A stretch of 64,000 nucleotides of DNA from Candidatus Hadersleviella danica. GTDB taxonomy: Bacteria; Chloroflexota; Anaerolineae; Promineifilales; Promineifilaceae. Made by a program: the position numbers and the translations under genes. The notes below the pieces were generated by a model, which saw only the letters and a program-made list of their open reading frames with translations, searched no databases and was not told the origin of the DNA. The DNA lies in the NCBI GenBank assembly GCA_016711405.1, contig JADJSZ010000028.1, positions 23,730 to 87,729 of the forward strand, in the 5' to 3' direction. Within the stretch, counting starts at the first letter, position 1, and every line of letters starts with the position of its first letter. This document shows positions 9,561-17,858 of the stretch, in pieces.

Positions 9561-9684
9561 AAAAATCTAAACCAAAGATTTATTGGTCAAACAGGAAAAG
9601 GTAGGGAGAAAGAGAGGGGCAAAAGGTGATTTTTGGCCTAATCAATGAAATTCTTTGAGAAAACAGCCTTTTTCTAAAAAATAC

Positions 9685-9713
9685 TTGACACTGAGTTAAT
9701 TTTTTTATATTAT
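9685..9713 (+). promoter_or_regulatory. Sigma70-type promoter
   Basis: A perfect -35 TTGACA (9685-9690), a 17-base spacer and -10 TATTAT (9708-9713) sit in an AT-rich island. It lies about 205 bases upstream of the DUF2089-like gene. Confidence 0.65.
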
Positions 9714-9828
9714 CCTACATATATCAATTAACTTAATTTCCTGCCCACCCCCCAATTGGACAACGTAGTTAGAGTACTCAAACGGCCGACCGTTGTCTTT
9801 GGGTTGGGTGGGAAAGGAAAAACAAGTC

Positions 9829-9903
9829 AAAAGTAAGAAATAAAAAGTGAAAGGGACAGAACTGACCACATTTCACATTTCACTTTTCACCACTTTTCAC
9901 CAC
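9829..9903. repeat. AAAAGTGAAAAG-type hairpin repeat
   Basis: AAAGTAAGAAATAAAAAGTG words face TTTCACTTTTCACCACTTTT words across a short loop. Related elements are at 1536-1566, 13731-13803, 14790-14866 and 57597-57644. Confidence 0.55.
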
Positions 9904-9918
9904 TCAAGAGGCGACTCA

Positions 9919-10362
9919 ATGCACCCTATTCCAAGTACTTGCCCTGTCTGTCATAACCAGCTAACTGCCACGAAATTGCACTGCCACCACTGCCAAACAA
10001 GCATCGAAGGGCAATTTTCGCTGGGCATGTTGCACAAGCTCACGGCCGAACAACTTCGTTTTGTGGAAGTGTTTCTGGTCTGTGAAGGCAAAATTAACCG
10101 TGTGGAGCAAGAGTTGGGGCTTTCTTACCCGGCCGTGCGTTCCCGTTTGCAGGAGGTGGTGGAAGCCCTCGGCCGTGAAATGGCCCCGCCCGCCCCACTC
10201 ACCCCACCTGCTTACAGCTATAGCTATGTGACACCCCCCACCCCACCTGCCCCCCCTGCCCGCCCCGCAATGGCCGATGACCTGCGGCGCGAACTGCTGG
10301 CCAAAGTCTCGGCGGGCGAAATCACGGCCCAAGAAGCGGCCGAACGCCTTCGCCAAGGGTAG
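9919..10362 (+). CDS. DUF2089-like zinc-ribbon/helix-turn-helix protein with SHOCT-like tail
   Basis: 147 residues. The N-terminus has a zinc ribbon with CPVCHNQ and CHHCQ. A helical segment follows (LTAEQLRFVEVFLVCEGKINRVEQELGLSYPAVRSRL in sense, split here as described) that looks like a small helix-turn-helix, then a Pro-rich linker. The C-terminal short helical pair, ELLAKVSAGEITAQEAAERL, is also found in the next two related genes. DUF2089 proteins are predicted transcription regulators. ATG 9919 follows AAGAGGCGA; a 24-residue upstream extension would be encoded by the hairpin repeat and is rejected. A good promoter lies at 9685. Confidence 0.78.
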   Translation: MHPIPSTCPVCHNQLTATKLHCHHCQTSIEGQFSLGMLHKLTAEQLRFVEVFLVCEGKINRVEQELGLSYPAVRSRLQEVVEALGREMAPPAPLTPPAYSYSYVTPPTPPAPPARPAMADDLRRELLAKVSAGEITAQEAAERLRQG

Positions 10363-10366
10363 AGAA

Positions 10367-10452
10367 GATAGAGAAGAGAGATAGAGATAGAGGGGGACGT
10401 AGTTGGCCAGCCTACCAAGGATTCCTCTATCTCTGCCTATACCCACTATCTC
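10367..10452. repeat. GATAGAG hairpin repeat
   Basis: GATAGAGAAGAGAGATAGAG words on the left pair with CCTCTATCTCTGCC words on the right, around a loop containing GTTGGCCAGCCTACCAAGG. The loop core recurs inverted at 61103-61132. It separates two co-directional genes. Confidence 0.65.
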
Positions 10453-10508
10453 CTCCGCCCAATCCAAAATCCCCAATCCCAAATCGAAAATCCCCAGAGG
10501 TGAATCCC

Positions 10509-11843
10509 ATGAAAAAAAGTTTTCCCACAGGTAAAGCCCCCCAAATTATTGTCACCGAGTGCTACGGCGAATTAATCGTCAAGGCACACCTCGAGCCGCA
10601 TGTTATTGTGAAGGGTGATGACCAAGTCACGGCCGAGGCCAAGCCCGACGCCGCCGATGTCATTACCGTCAGTGGTTACGCCAATCTCATCCTCCTCGTC
10701 CCCGAACAAAGCCAACTGCTCATCCACCAAAGCTCTGGCAGTGCCACCATTAAAGGGGTGCACGGGCACATTGATGTGATGCAGGTTCACGGCGAACTCA
10801 TCTGCAAAAGCGGTCATTCTATTCATGTGCAGGAAGTATATGGCAGTTTTATCGGCCGTGATTTAGACGGCGCCGTGCAAGTCGGCAACGTCAACGGCGA
10901 CATCAACATCCGCAACAGTGGCGGCTTGCAAATCAAGACCCTGCATGGCGATTTGCGCGGCCGTAATATCAACGGCGCTGTCAGTGTCGAAGATGGTCAG
11001 GGCGATATTAGCCTCAACACCGTTAACGAAGGAGTCACCATTGGCTCTAGCCAACGGGATGTCAACCTGAAAAATATCGCGGGGGTGGTGCAAATTGGCC
11101 ATGCGGCGGGCGATATTCGCCTCTATGATGCCCTTTCGGCAGGCAAGCACTCCCTCAAGGCCGACGGCGATGTCATTTTGCGTTGGCCAGCCAATGCCCC
11201 GCTTCTGCTCACCGCCACCGCACCGCAAATCGTCTCCAAAATCAGCTTAGACGAGGAACATCGCATGGAAGAAAATGGGATGACCACCTTAAGCGGCCGT
11301 ATTGGCGAAGGCGAAACCCATCTGCTCATCCAAAGCGAACAACGCATCATCCTCAAAGGCCGCCAAGCCGAAGGGGAAAGCGATTTCGATTTTGATGTGG
11401 ATTTCCACTTCGATTTGGGCAGTTTAGGGGCCGAATTAGGGCACTTAGGCGAACGCATTAGCTCCCAAATTGGACAAGGGATGGCCAAACTCTCCCAAAA
11501 ATTAGAGACCAAGTTTGGCCCCCAATACGGCGAAGACATCGCCCTCCGCACTGAAAGAGCGATTGAAAAAGCGATGCAGAAGACGGAAGAAGCGATGCGC
11601 CGGGCAGAAGAGAAGATGGCTCGTCGGCCGATGACTCCCCGTATCCCTCCTGTTCCCCCTGTCCCACCCATTTCTCCTGTCCCCCCCATCCCGCCCATGG
11701 GGTCAGTCGTCTCCGCCCCAACCGCTCCGGCCGCCCCCAACCCACAAAACGTCGCGGCCGCGCAGATGAAAATCTTGGAAATGCTCGAAAAAGGGGTCAT
11801 CTCCGTCGAAGAGGCCAATGTGTTGCTTAAAGCTATTGAATAG
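10509..11843 (+). CDS. DUF4097-like beta-helix protein with SHOCT-like C-terminus
   Basis: 444 residues. Residues ~10-230 show repeated short strands with Gly-Asp and Asn-Gly turns (GNVNGDINI, LHGDLRGRN, DGQGDISL), the pattern of DUF4097/adhesin-like beta-solenoids. Residues ~260-375 are charged, with a predicted amphipathic helix rich in Glu and Arg (EKAMQKTEEAMRRAEE). A proline stalk follows (PPVPPVPPISPVPP). The last 25 residues (MLEKGVISVEEANVLLKA) match the helical motif of the flanking genes. No signal peptide or membrane helix is evident. ATG 10509 sits after AGAGGTGAATCCC; a GTG at 10500 is less likely. Function unknown; relatives are linked to envelope-stress systems such as LiaX/YvlB. 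Confidence 0.7.
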   Translation: MKKSFPTGKAPQIIVTECYGELIVKAHLEPHVIVKGDDQVTAEAKPDAADVITVSGYANLILLVPEQSQLLIHQSSGSATIKGVHGHIDVMQVHGELICKSGHSIHVQEVYGSFIGRDLDGAVQVGNVNGDINIRNSGGLQIKTLHGDLRGRNINGAVSVEDGQGDISLNTVNEGVTIGSSQRDVNLKNIAGVVQIGHAAGDIRLYDALSAGKHSLKADGDVILRWPANAPLLLTATAPQIVSKISLDEEHRMEENGMTTLSGRIGEGETHLLIQSEQRIILKGRQAEGESDFDFDVDFHFDLGSLGAELGHLGERISSQIGQGMAKLSQKLETKFGPQYGEDIALRTERAIEKAMQKTEEAMRRAEEKMARRPMTPRIPPVPPVPPISPVPPIPPMGSVVSAPTAPAAPNPQNVAAAQMKILEMLEKGVISVEEANVLLKAIE

Positions 11844-11847
11844 GCCA

Positions 11848-12085
11848 CAAAGATAGAGGGGCGAGATAGAGATAGATGCGTAGGTGATTGATTGCACACT
11901 CAAGGATGAAAAGTGAGTAGTAAGTAGTGAGTAGTAAGTAGTAAATAGTGGGGAACTACTTACTACTTACTACTCACTACTCACTACTTACTCGAGTAGA
12001 GGCATCCTTTACACAATAGAAGGGTACATAGTTGGTGAATCCACTGCGTTCCTCTTTTCTCTTCCCCCTTCTCCCTTCTCTCTAA
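11848..12085. repeat. Composite GATAGAG / AGTAGT hairpin, copy 2
   Basis: A second copy of the nested element seen at 7729-7930. GATAGAG words (11853-11880) enclose a long AGTAGT hairpin (11893-12024) with the same flanking words (ACACTCA..GATGAAAAGTGAG before, GAGTAGAGG..TC.TTTACA after). The inner arms are longer than in copy 1, so the copies differ by word number. Confidence 0.7.
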
Positions 12086-12103
12086 CCTAAGTTAGGTTAC
12101 AAT
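12083..12103 (+). promoter_or_regulatory. Palindromic operator abutting a -10 box
   Basis: TAACCTAA-G-TTAGGTTA (12083-12099) is a perfect 8+8 palindrome overlapping TACAAT (12098-12103). The -35 region is poor. The arrangement suggests a regulated promoter for the acetyltransferase gene 100 bases downstream. Confidence 0.4.
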
Positions 12104-12119
12104 AGAATAACTTTCCCAG

Positions 12120-12147
12120 ATTGCCCATGAATGATTTCATGGGCAAT
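12120..12147. other. Hairpin in the leader of the acetyltransferase gene
   Basis: ATTGCCCATGAA and TTCATGGGCAAT pair perfectly over 12 bases with a 4-base loop. Only TTG follows, so it is not a strong terminator. Lying between the -10 box and the gene, it may be a leader structure. Confidence 0.5.
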
Positions 12148-12206
12148 TTGCTCTGGGGGGGGACTCAAATATCAGGGACGAAATTTCCACTCACAATTAC
12201 CTCGTC

Positions 12207-13205
12207 ATGGTTGCTTTGCCCACCCGCGCCAAGCAGAATACAACTGGCCCACGGCCGATTAAACTGCACCGGGATACCTCCCAAGTTGTAGAGTTACTCG
12301 CTGTGGCTTTTGATTTGCCCCTGCGCCGTGCCCACAACTATTACCAACTTGTGCCCGAATTTGGGTATGGGGCGTTGGTCAATCGGCTCAAGGGACAAGC
12401 CATACACCCGCCGGGGTTTGTGTGGGAGGAAAACGGCCGTATCGTGGCCAATGTCTCCTTCATTCCCACCAACACCACGGGCTATTATTTTATTGCCAAC
12501 GTCGGCGTTCACCCCAATTTTCGGCGGCAAGGCATCGCCTATCGGCTCATGGAAGAGACTATCCAGTGGGCACGCCAGCACCATGAACAAAGCCTCTTTT
12601 TGCAAGTAGATGAAAAAAATATAGGGGCGATTCACCTGTACGAAGCGTTGGGGTTTGACCACATGGGAGCCGTGACCACATGGCGCAACGCCGAGGATGG
12701 CTACCCCCCTCGCTTAAGCATGCCCCCCTTGCGCCGCAACCCCGATGAATTTGAGGGATTTACCATTCAGCCGTTGGGGGCGGAACAATGGCGGGAAGCG
12801 TATGCTCTCGATACGCGCATCCTCGGCCGTGAATTTGGCGTACCCTCTCTGCTCAAGCCAGACCTGTATAAGCGGAGTTGGCGCAATTGGTGGCAAGATT
12901 TTCTGCTGGGAACCTCGTCCGAAAATTGGGCGGCCGTCACCCCCTCCCACGAATTAATTGGGCTGGCGCAAATCAAATCGGAATGGGCCAGACCCCACAC
13001 CCTCAAACTCCGCCTGCACCCCGATTGGCAAGAACGCGCCACACGGCCGTTGCTGGCCAAACTCCTGCGCCGATTGCGCTACCTCGGCCGTGCCAACATC
13101 TCCCTCCCCCACCCCACGGCCGATGCCACCGCCCACAATCTATTCAGCGAGGCACGGCTCACCGCCCACCAAACACTTCTCTTCATGCGGCTAGACCTAA
13201 ATTAA
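12207..13205 (+). CDS. GNAT-family N-acetyltransferase
   Basis: 332 residues. The N-terminal GNAT fold (~15-165) contains the acetyl-CoA loop in VHPNFRRQGIAYRLMEE (R/Q-x-x-G-x-A type) and the late motif GAIHLYEALGF. The C-terminal half (~180-330) may be a second, degenerate GNAT-like domain (LIGLAQIKSEWA and helix). The substrate cannot be inferred. No Shine-Dalgarno sequence is obvious before ATG 12207. A palindromic operator candidate lies upstream at 12083. Confidence 0.82.
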   Translation: MVALPTRAKQNTTGPRPIKLHRDTSQVVELLAVAFDLPLRRAHNYYQLVPEFGYGALVNRLKGQAIHPPGFVWEENGRIVANVSFIPTNTTGYYFIANVGVHPNFRRQGIAYRLMEETIQWARQHHEQSLFLQVDEKNIGAIHLYEALGFDHMGAVTTWRNAEDGYPPRLSMPPLRRNPDEFEGFTIQPLGAEQWREAYALDTRILGREFGVPSLLKPDLYKRSWRNWWQDFLLGTSSENWAAVTPSHELIGLAQIKSEWARPHTLKLRLHPDWQERATRPLLAKLLRRLRYLGRANISLPHPTADATAHNLFSEARLTAHQTLLFMRLDLN

Positions 13206-13215
13206 ACGGCAATCT

Positions 13216-13300
13216 GATAGAGATAGGAGATAGAGATAGAGGGGAACGTGGTAGTTTGGCCGACTAAAAAATCCTCTATCTCTATCTCTACACTCTATCT
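13216..13300. repeat. GATAGAG hairpin repeat
   Basis: GATAGAGATAGG..GATAGAGATAGAGG pairs with CCTCTATCTCTATC around a loop beginning GGAACGTGGTAG. It is the cleanest simple member of the family and lies between two genes on the same strand. Confidence 0.7.
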
Positions 13301-13337
13301 TAAGCCCCCTGAATAGTTCCACTACACGAGTAAACCT

Positions 13338-13727
13338 ATGTCTGATGAAAGAATGCAGATTTTACGGATGATTGAACAGGGCAAAATTAGCGCGGCCGAT
13401 GGGGCGCAACTCCTCCGCGCCCTGAACCAGCCCAGTGGCGAACCAACCGCCAAAGCAGGCCGCGCCACGGCCGAGGTACGCCCCCGCTGGCTCCACGTCA
13501 TTATCACCGATGGCCAAACGGGCAAAAAAAAGGTCAACATCAACATCCCTCTTGGGCTAGTCAATGTTGGCCTAAAGATGGGCGCCCGCTTTGCCCCCGA
13601 CATCAGCGACAAAGAGTACCAAACCTTCGTCACCTCCATTCAACAAGCGGCCCAAACGGGCCAGCACGGCAAAGTCATGGAGATGAAAAACGAAATGGGC
13701 GATCAGGTGGAAGTATTTGTAGAGTAA
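13338..13727 (+). CDS. Small protein with N-terminal SHOCT/LiaX-like helical motif
   Basis: 129 residues. Residues 5-30 (ILRMIEQGKISAADGAQLL) match the helical motif at the C-termini of the proteins at 9919 and 10509, and resemble the YvlB/LiaX N-terminal domain. The rest is an alpha/beta segment with VNINIPLGLVNVGLKMG, resembling the C-terminal parts of such envelope-stress proteins. There is no signal peptide. With its two neighbours it suggests a small locus whose products interact through this motif; that is inference. Confidence 0.65.
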   Translation: MSDERMQILRMIEQGKISAADGAQLLRALNQPSGEPTAKAGRATAEVRPRWLHVIITDGQTGKKKVNINIPLGLVNVGLKMGARFAPDISDKEYQTFVTSIQQAAQTGQHGKVMEMKNEMGDQVEVFVE

Positions 13728-13730
13728 AAC

Positions 13731-13803
13731 GTGAAAAGCAAAAAATAAAAAGTGAGTGGTTAGACACCACTCACTTTTCACCTTTTACTTTTTACTTTTA
13801 ACT
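13731..13803. repeat. AAAAGTGA-type hairpin repeat between convergent genes
   Basis: AAAAAATAAAAAGTGAGTGG and CCACTCACTTTTCACC pair across TTAGACA. Ending in TTTTACTTTTTAC, it could also act as a two-way terminator for the convergent genes at 13338 and 13815. Confidence 0.6.
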
Positions 13804-13814
13804 TCTCCCCCCAT

Positions 13815-14762
13815 CTACATCGTTCGGTCAACCACCAAATCCACCAGCCCCAGCAATTCTTCCTTGGCGGGGGAGGCGGGCACGGCCGACAACGCTTCCC
13901 GTGCCCGTTCAGCCAACTCAATCGCTTGCATCCGCGCCAACTCAATCGCCCCCGATTCGCGCATCCGTATCATCATGCGTTTGACGGGGTCTTCGTCGGG
14001 CAGTTCGGCCACGGCCGTGTGCCCATTGCCGCCCATCACCGCTACGCCCCCCTCGGCCACCATCACCCCCCGATTTTGAGCCACATCAAGCCCCACGGGC
14101 TTGCCCAACGCCTCAGGGTCGCCAATCACATCGAGGATGTCATCCACAATTTGGAAGGCCATACCCAAGTTGTAGCCATATTGGCGGAACGCCTCCACCG
14201 TGGCTTCGGTTGCCCCTGCAAAAGCGGCTCCCATCCGCGCCCCCACCTCGAACAAACTGGCCGTTTTGCGGGCGATGATTTTCTTGTATGTTTCGCGGTC
14301 AATCTCGCCCGTTTTGGCGGCGTGGGCTTGCAACGTCTCCCCTTCCACCAGCTTCACACACGCATCGGCCATCATCACGTTAAACGGATTGCCGTAGGGA
14401 GCCATCAACTCGTACACTTTGGTGAAGAGGAAATCGCCCGCCAGCAGGGCAAAGGTGCGCCCCCACCGTTTGTGAACAGCCATCTTACCCCGGCGAAAGT
14501 CGCTGTGGTCGTTAATATCGTCGTGGACGAGGGTGGCCGTGTGCACCATTTCGACGGCCGCCGCCAAATCTACCGCCTGCATGGGGGTTGTGCCCCCGCA
14601 GGCGGCGTAGGAGAGGAGGAGCAATTGCGGCCGTACCCGCTTGCCCCCCGAGGAAATAATGTGTTGGCTCGCTTCTTCTAAAGTGAGAACATCGGTTTCG
14701 ACAACGGCCATGAGCCGCTCTTCCACGGCCGCAAATGCTTCTTTCAGCGATGGTAATTTCAT
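13815..14762 (-). CDS. Polyprenyl diphosphate synthase (trans-isoprenyl chain elongation)
   Basis: 315 residues, usual length for the family. It condenses isopentenyl diphosphate onto allylic diphosphates to make quinone side chains or carrier lipid. The first Asp-rich motif is LVHDDINDHSDFRRGK, the second FQIVDDILDVIGD, with GGKRVRP and Lys/Arg binding sites present. The first motif is DDxxD with DINDHSD spacing (DDIND), normal for long- or medium-chain enzymes; product length cannot be read reliably. Residues ~238-255 are a Gly/Val insertion (GGVAVMGGNGHTA). Start ATG 14762 follows AAGGATAAT on the minus strand. Confidence 0.9.
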   Translation of the reverse strand: MKLPSLKEAFAAVEERLMAVVETDVLTLEEASQHIISSGGKRVRPQLLLLSYAACGGTTPMQAVDLAAAVEMVHTATLVHDDINDHSDFRRGKMAVHKRWGRTFALLAGDFLFTKVYELMAPYGNPFNVMMADACVKLVEGETLQAHAAKTGEIDRETYKKIIARKTASLFEVGARMGAAFAGATEATVEAFRQYGYNLGMAFQIVDDILDVIGDPEALGKPVGLDVAQNRGVMVAEGGVAVMGGNGHTAVAELPDEDPVKRMMIRMRESGAIELARMQAIELAERAREALSAVPASPAKEELLGLVDLVVDRTM

Positions 14763-14789
14763 TGGATTATCCTTGTGGGGAGGGAACAG

Positions 14790-14866
14790 TTAAAAGTGAA
14801 AGGTGAAAAGTGAAAGGTGGCGTGTCTGCACACCACTTTTTACCTTTTACTTCTTACTTTTTACGT
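14790..14866. repeat. AAAAGTGA-type hairpin repeat
   Basis: Tandem GTGAAAAGTGAAAGGTG words pair with CACCACTTTTTACC words around TGTCTGCA. It lies upstream of the polyprenyl synthase start. Confidence 0.55.
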
Positions 14867-14973
14867 TTCACTGCCAGCCATAAACCGTTGAGACAAGCAC
14901 AACGGGCAAAATTTACAACTTTCAATAATTTCTGAACGAATTATAAAGTACCGCATACAACAGCGTCAAGCAA

Positions 14974-15001
14974 TTGTGAAATTTGGCGCAAGGGGTAGAA
15001 T
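14974..15001 (+). promoter_or_regulatory. Candidate sigma70 promoter of guaA
   Basis: TTGTGA (14974-14979), 16 bases, TAGAAT (14996-15001). The resulting ~140-base leader consists largely of short word repeats. Confidence 0.4.
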
Positions 15002-15005
15002 ACAG

Positions 15006-15144
15006 TGGGTAGTGGTCAGTGGCTAGTGGTTAGTGAGTAGTGAATAAGGGCTACTTCACACCACAATGGCCTCAGACGGACTCGCCCAATCCGCAATCAC
15101 CAATCCGCAATCACCAATCCGCAATCCGCAATCAGCCAATCCAA
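15006..15144. repeat. Tandem heptamer-like words in the guaA leader
   Basis: AGTGGTCAGTGGCTAGTGG-type words (15006-15046) are followed by repeated AATCCGCAATCACC words (15086-15140). The same vocabulary occurs inverted upstream of 17937 (GGATTGCGG, CCACTAACCACTA). Confidence 0.6.
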
Positions 15145-16698
15145 ATGCACGATACCATCATTGTCCTCGACTACGGTTCCCAGTACAGCCAACTCATTGC
15201 CCGCCGGGTGCGCGAGGCCAATGTGTATTGCGAACTTTACTCATGGCGCACCCCCGCCGCCAAAATCCTGAGCCACAACCCCAAGGGGTTTATTCTGAGT
15301 GGTGGCCCCAACAGCGTTTATGATGAGGGTGCGCCCACCCTGCCCGATTATGTCCTCGAGAGCGGCTTGCCTGTGCTGGGCATCTGCTACGGGATGCAGT
15401 TGTTGGCGCACAAGTTGGGTGGCCGTGTGGCGAGTAGCCAAGCGCGGGAGTACGGCCGTGCCCTGCTCCACCTCGACTCGCCCGACCACCCCCTCTTCGC
15501 CCACATGCCCCACAGCGCTGAGGGCTTGCCTGTCTGGATGAGTCATGGCGACAAGGTGGAGGCGTTAGCCCCCCACTTCCGCCCCATCGCCCACAGCGAC
15601 AACGCCCCGTTTGCGGCCGCCGCCGATGAGCAACGCCGCTACTACACCGTCCAATTCCACCCCGAAGTCGTCCACACCGAGCAGGGCACGCAACTGTTGA
15701 GCAATTTTGTGCATACCATTTGCGGTTGCCATGCCGATTGGACTCCCGCCAATTTTATCGAGGAGCAGGTGGCGGCGATTCGGGCACAGGTGGGCAACGG
15801 CCGTGTCGTTCTCGGCCTGAGCGGGGGGGTGGATTCGGCCGTGGCGGCCGCGCTCATTCACCGCGCCATCGGCGACCAACTCACCAGCGTCTTCGTGGAT
15901 CACGGCCTGCTCCGCTGGGGCGAAGCGGAGCAGGTGGTAGATACCTTTCAAGATAGGTTTGGGATGAATTTGGTGGCCGTCAACGCCATCGAAGAATATC
16001 TGGACATGCTGGCGGGCATCACCGACCCCGAGCGCAAGCGCAAGCTGATTGGCGAAAAATTTGTGCGGATTTTCGAGCGGGAGGCGCGTAAGCTGGGGCA
16101 AATAGATTTCCTCGCCCAAGGAACCATCTACCCCGATGTGATTGAGAGCGCGGCCAAAGACCGCCCCGAAGCGCACACCATCAAAACCCACCACAACGTC
16201 GGCGGCTTGCCCGACGACATGCAATTCCAACTGGTGGAGCCGTTGCGCTGGCTGTTCAAGGATGAGGTGCGGCGTATGGGTACCGCCCTTGGCTTGCCCG
16301 ATGAGATTGTGTGGCGGCAACCGTTCCCCGGCCCCGGCCTCGCCATTCGTTGTTTGGGGGAAATCACGTGGGAACGGCTCGAGAAATTGCGCAAGGCGGA
16401 TGCCATTTTTACCAGCGAATTGGCGGCCGCTGGCCTGCTCCGCTGGGGCACAGCGCAGGCGTTTGCCGTTCTGCTCCCCGTCAAAAGCGTGGGGGTCATG
16501 GGCGACCAGCGCACCTATGACGAGGTGGTGGCCTTGCGGGCGGTTACGACGGACGACTTCATGACGGCCGATTGGGCGCGTCTCGACCTCGACCTGCTCG
16601 CCCGCGTCAGCCGACGCATTGTCAATGAAGTGAAAGGCATTAACCGGGTCACTTACGACATCACTTCCAAACCCCCCGGAACCATTGAGTGGGAATAA
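15145..16698 (+). CDS. guaA: GMP synthase (glutamine-hydrolysing)
   Basis: Converts XMP to GMP with ATP and glutamine in purine synthesis. The class I amidotransferase domain (1-190) shows the nucleophile in GICYGMQ and the His/Glu pair in FHPEVVHTEQG. The ATP pyrophosphatase domain has the PP-loop GLSGGVDSAV. The C-terminal dimerisation domain ends in the family hallmark PPGTIEWE. ATG 15145 begins MHDTIIVLDYGSQY, the usual start; the 35 upstream in-frame codons come from word repeats and are excluded. It is probably monocistronic with its own promoter. Confidence 0.96.
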   Translation: MHDTIIVLDYGSQYSQLIARRVREANVYCELYSWRTPAAKILSHNPKGFILSGGPNSVYDEGAPTLPDYVLESGLPVLGICYGMQLLAHKLGGRVASSQAREYGRALLHLDSPDHPLFAHMPHSAEGLPVWMSHGDKVEALAPHFRPIAHSDNAPFAAAADEQRRYYTVQFHPEVVHTEQGTQLLSNFVHTICGCHADWTPANFIEEQVAAIRAQVGNGRVVLGLSGGVDSAVAAALIHRAIGDQLTSVFVDHGLLRWGEAEQVVDTFQDRFGMNLVAVNAIEEYLDMLAGITDPERKRKLIGEKFVRIFEREARKLGQIDFLAQGTIYPDVIESAAKDRPEAHTIKTHHNVGGLPDDMQFQLVEPLRWLFKDEVRRMGTALGLPDEIVWRQPFPGPGLAIRCLGEITWERLEKLRKADAIFTSELAAAGLLRWGTAQAFAVLLPVKSVGVMGDQRTYDEVVALRAVTTDDFMTADWARLDLDLLARVSRRIVNEVKGINRVTYDITSKPPGTIEWE

Positions 16699-16702
16699 CG
16701 TA

Positions 16703-16820
16703 TTAGAAGAGAGTAAAGAGAAGAGAGAAGAGAAATACATTTCTCCAACATCTCCTCCTCTATCTTGGCTAAACTGGCATCGCCTCAAAACTCTCTCTAT
16801 CTCTATCTCTACCCTCTATC
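16703..16820. repeat. GATAGAG-family hairpin, extended
   Basis: AGAGAAGAGAGAAGAG words face CTCTCTCTATCTCTATC words. It ends at TATCAGGAGTAACAGC, so the last copy abuts the ribosome site of the next gene. Confidence 0.55.
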
Positions 16821-16832
16821 AGGAGTAACAGC

Positions 16833-17858
16833 ATGGATTACGGTGATTTACTAAAACGAGGTTGGAACATTACGTGGAACCACAAATACTTGTGGTGGCT
16901 CGGCTTTTTGGCCGCGTTGGGCGGCAGTGCGGGGAGTGGCGGCGGGAGTGGTGGGGGCAGTAATTTTAGCTTCCCCAGTGGAAGTGGGAGCAGTTCCCCC
17001 ACCACAGGTACGGGCAGTGGTGATTTGCCTTTTGATGAAGCACAGATTGAGCAGTTTTTCGAAGGGTTTTCGAACAATGGCGATGTCTTGGCTGGGGTAG
17101 GCATTGCCTTTGTGGCCTTGTTTGCCTGTTTGTTTCTGTTCTTCATCGTCATGTGGTTTGTGCGCTTGGCGGCCGAGGCGGGTCTTATCCACGCCGCGTC
17201 GGAGATTAACGATGGGCAAAAAACGAGCTTTGGCTCAGCGTTTGGCCACGGCCGTGGCCACATGGGCACACTCTTTGTAGTAAACCTCATCCTCCAAGGC
17301 CCCATCATTTTAATCGGTCTGTTGTTCGCCTGCGCCGCTGTTATGCTGATTGGGGGCAGTACAGGCGCGGGGTCGGCCGATGCGATGGCGGCGGCAGGTG
17401 GCACTGTCGCTTTCGTGGCTATCTGTTTTGCCTGCTTGCTCATTCCTTATGGCTTGCTTGTCCAACTAATGTACCCCATTGCCCAGCGCGGTGTAGTGCT
17501 GAAAAACATGGGCGCCATGGAAAGTGTGCGCCATGCGTGGGCCGTGCTTAAAGCCAATGTGGGCGAGATGCTTCTGCTCGGTATCATCTCGTGGTTTATG
17601 ATGCTCGTCTTCGGCATCGCCTCGGCTTTGGTTGCTTTACCCATCCTCGTCGCCACCTTTGCCCCTGTTATCCTCTCCTTTATAAACAGCGAAACCCTGT
17701 CGGTCGGTTTGAGTATTTTGGCAGGGGGTGGTGTTTTGCTGGCTATGATAGTGGGGTCGTTTGTCTCGGCCATTATGGTTGTCATGCGCTCCTCCACCTT
17801 CACCCTCGCCTATCTGGAAATGATGGGACGGATGAAGTTGGCGACTGTGGTGGAGTAA
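16833..17858 (+). CDS. Polytopic membrane protein, paralogue of the next gene
   Basis: 341 residues, about six hydrophobic helices. A Gly/Ser-rich loop (~30-65) follows the short N-terminal segment WNHKYLWWLGFLAALGG. Conserved-looking features are RLAAEAGLIHAASEINDGQ and SVRHAWAVLKANVGEMLL. The latter pattern (S-x-R-x-A-W-x-x-L) is repeated in the protein at 17937 as SIRWAWQALRHHLG, so the two are probably diverged paralogues. They resemble the DUF7544/GlpQ-type membrane domain superfamily in layout, but I do not assign a function. ATG 16833 has AGGAG seven bases upstream. Confidence 0.7.
   Translation: MDYGDLLKRGWNITWNHKYLWWLGFLAALGGSAGSGGGSGGGSNFSFPSGSGSSSPTTGTGSGDLPFDEAQIEQFFEGFSNNGDVLAGVGIAFVALFACLFLFFIVMWFVRLAAEAGLIHAASEINDGQKTSFGSAFGHGRGHMGTLFVVNLILQGPIILIGLLFACAAVMLIGGSTGAGSADAMAAAGGTVAFVAICFACLLIPYGLLVQLMYPIAQRGVVLKNMGAMESVRHAWAVLKANVGEMLLLGIISWFMMLVFGIASALVALPILVATFAPVILSFINSETLSVGLSILAGGGVLLAMIVGSFVSAIMVVMRSSTFTLAYLEMMGRMKLATVVE

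Noticed and set aside
15086..15144. CRISPR array
   Set aside because: The repeats are 7-10 bases with no unique spacers of constant length and no cas genes; they are tandem words.
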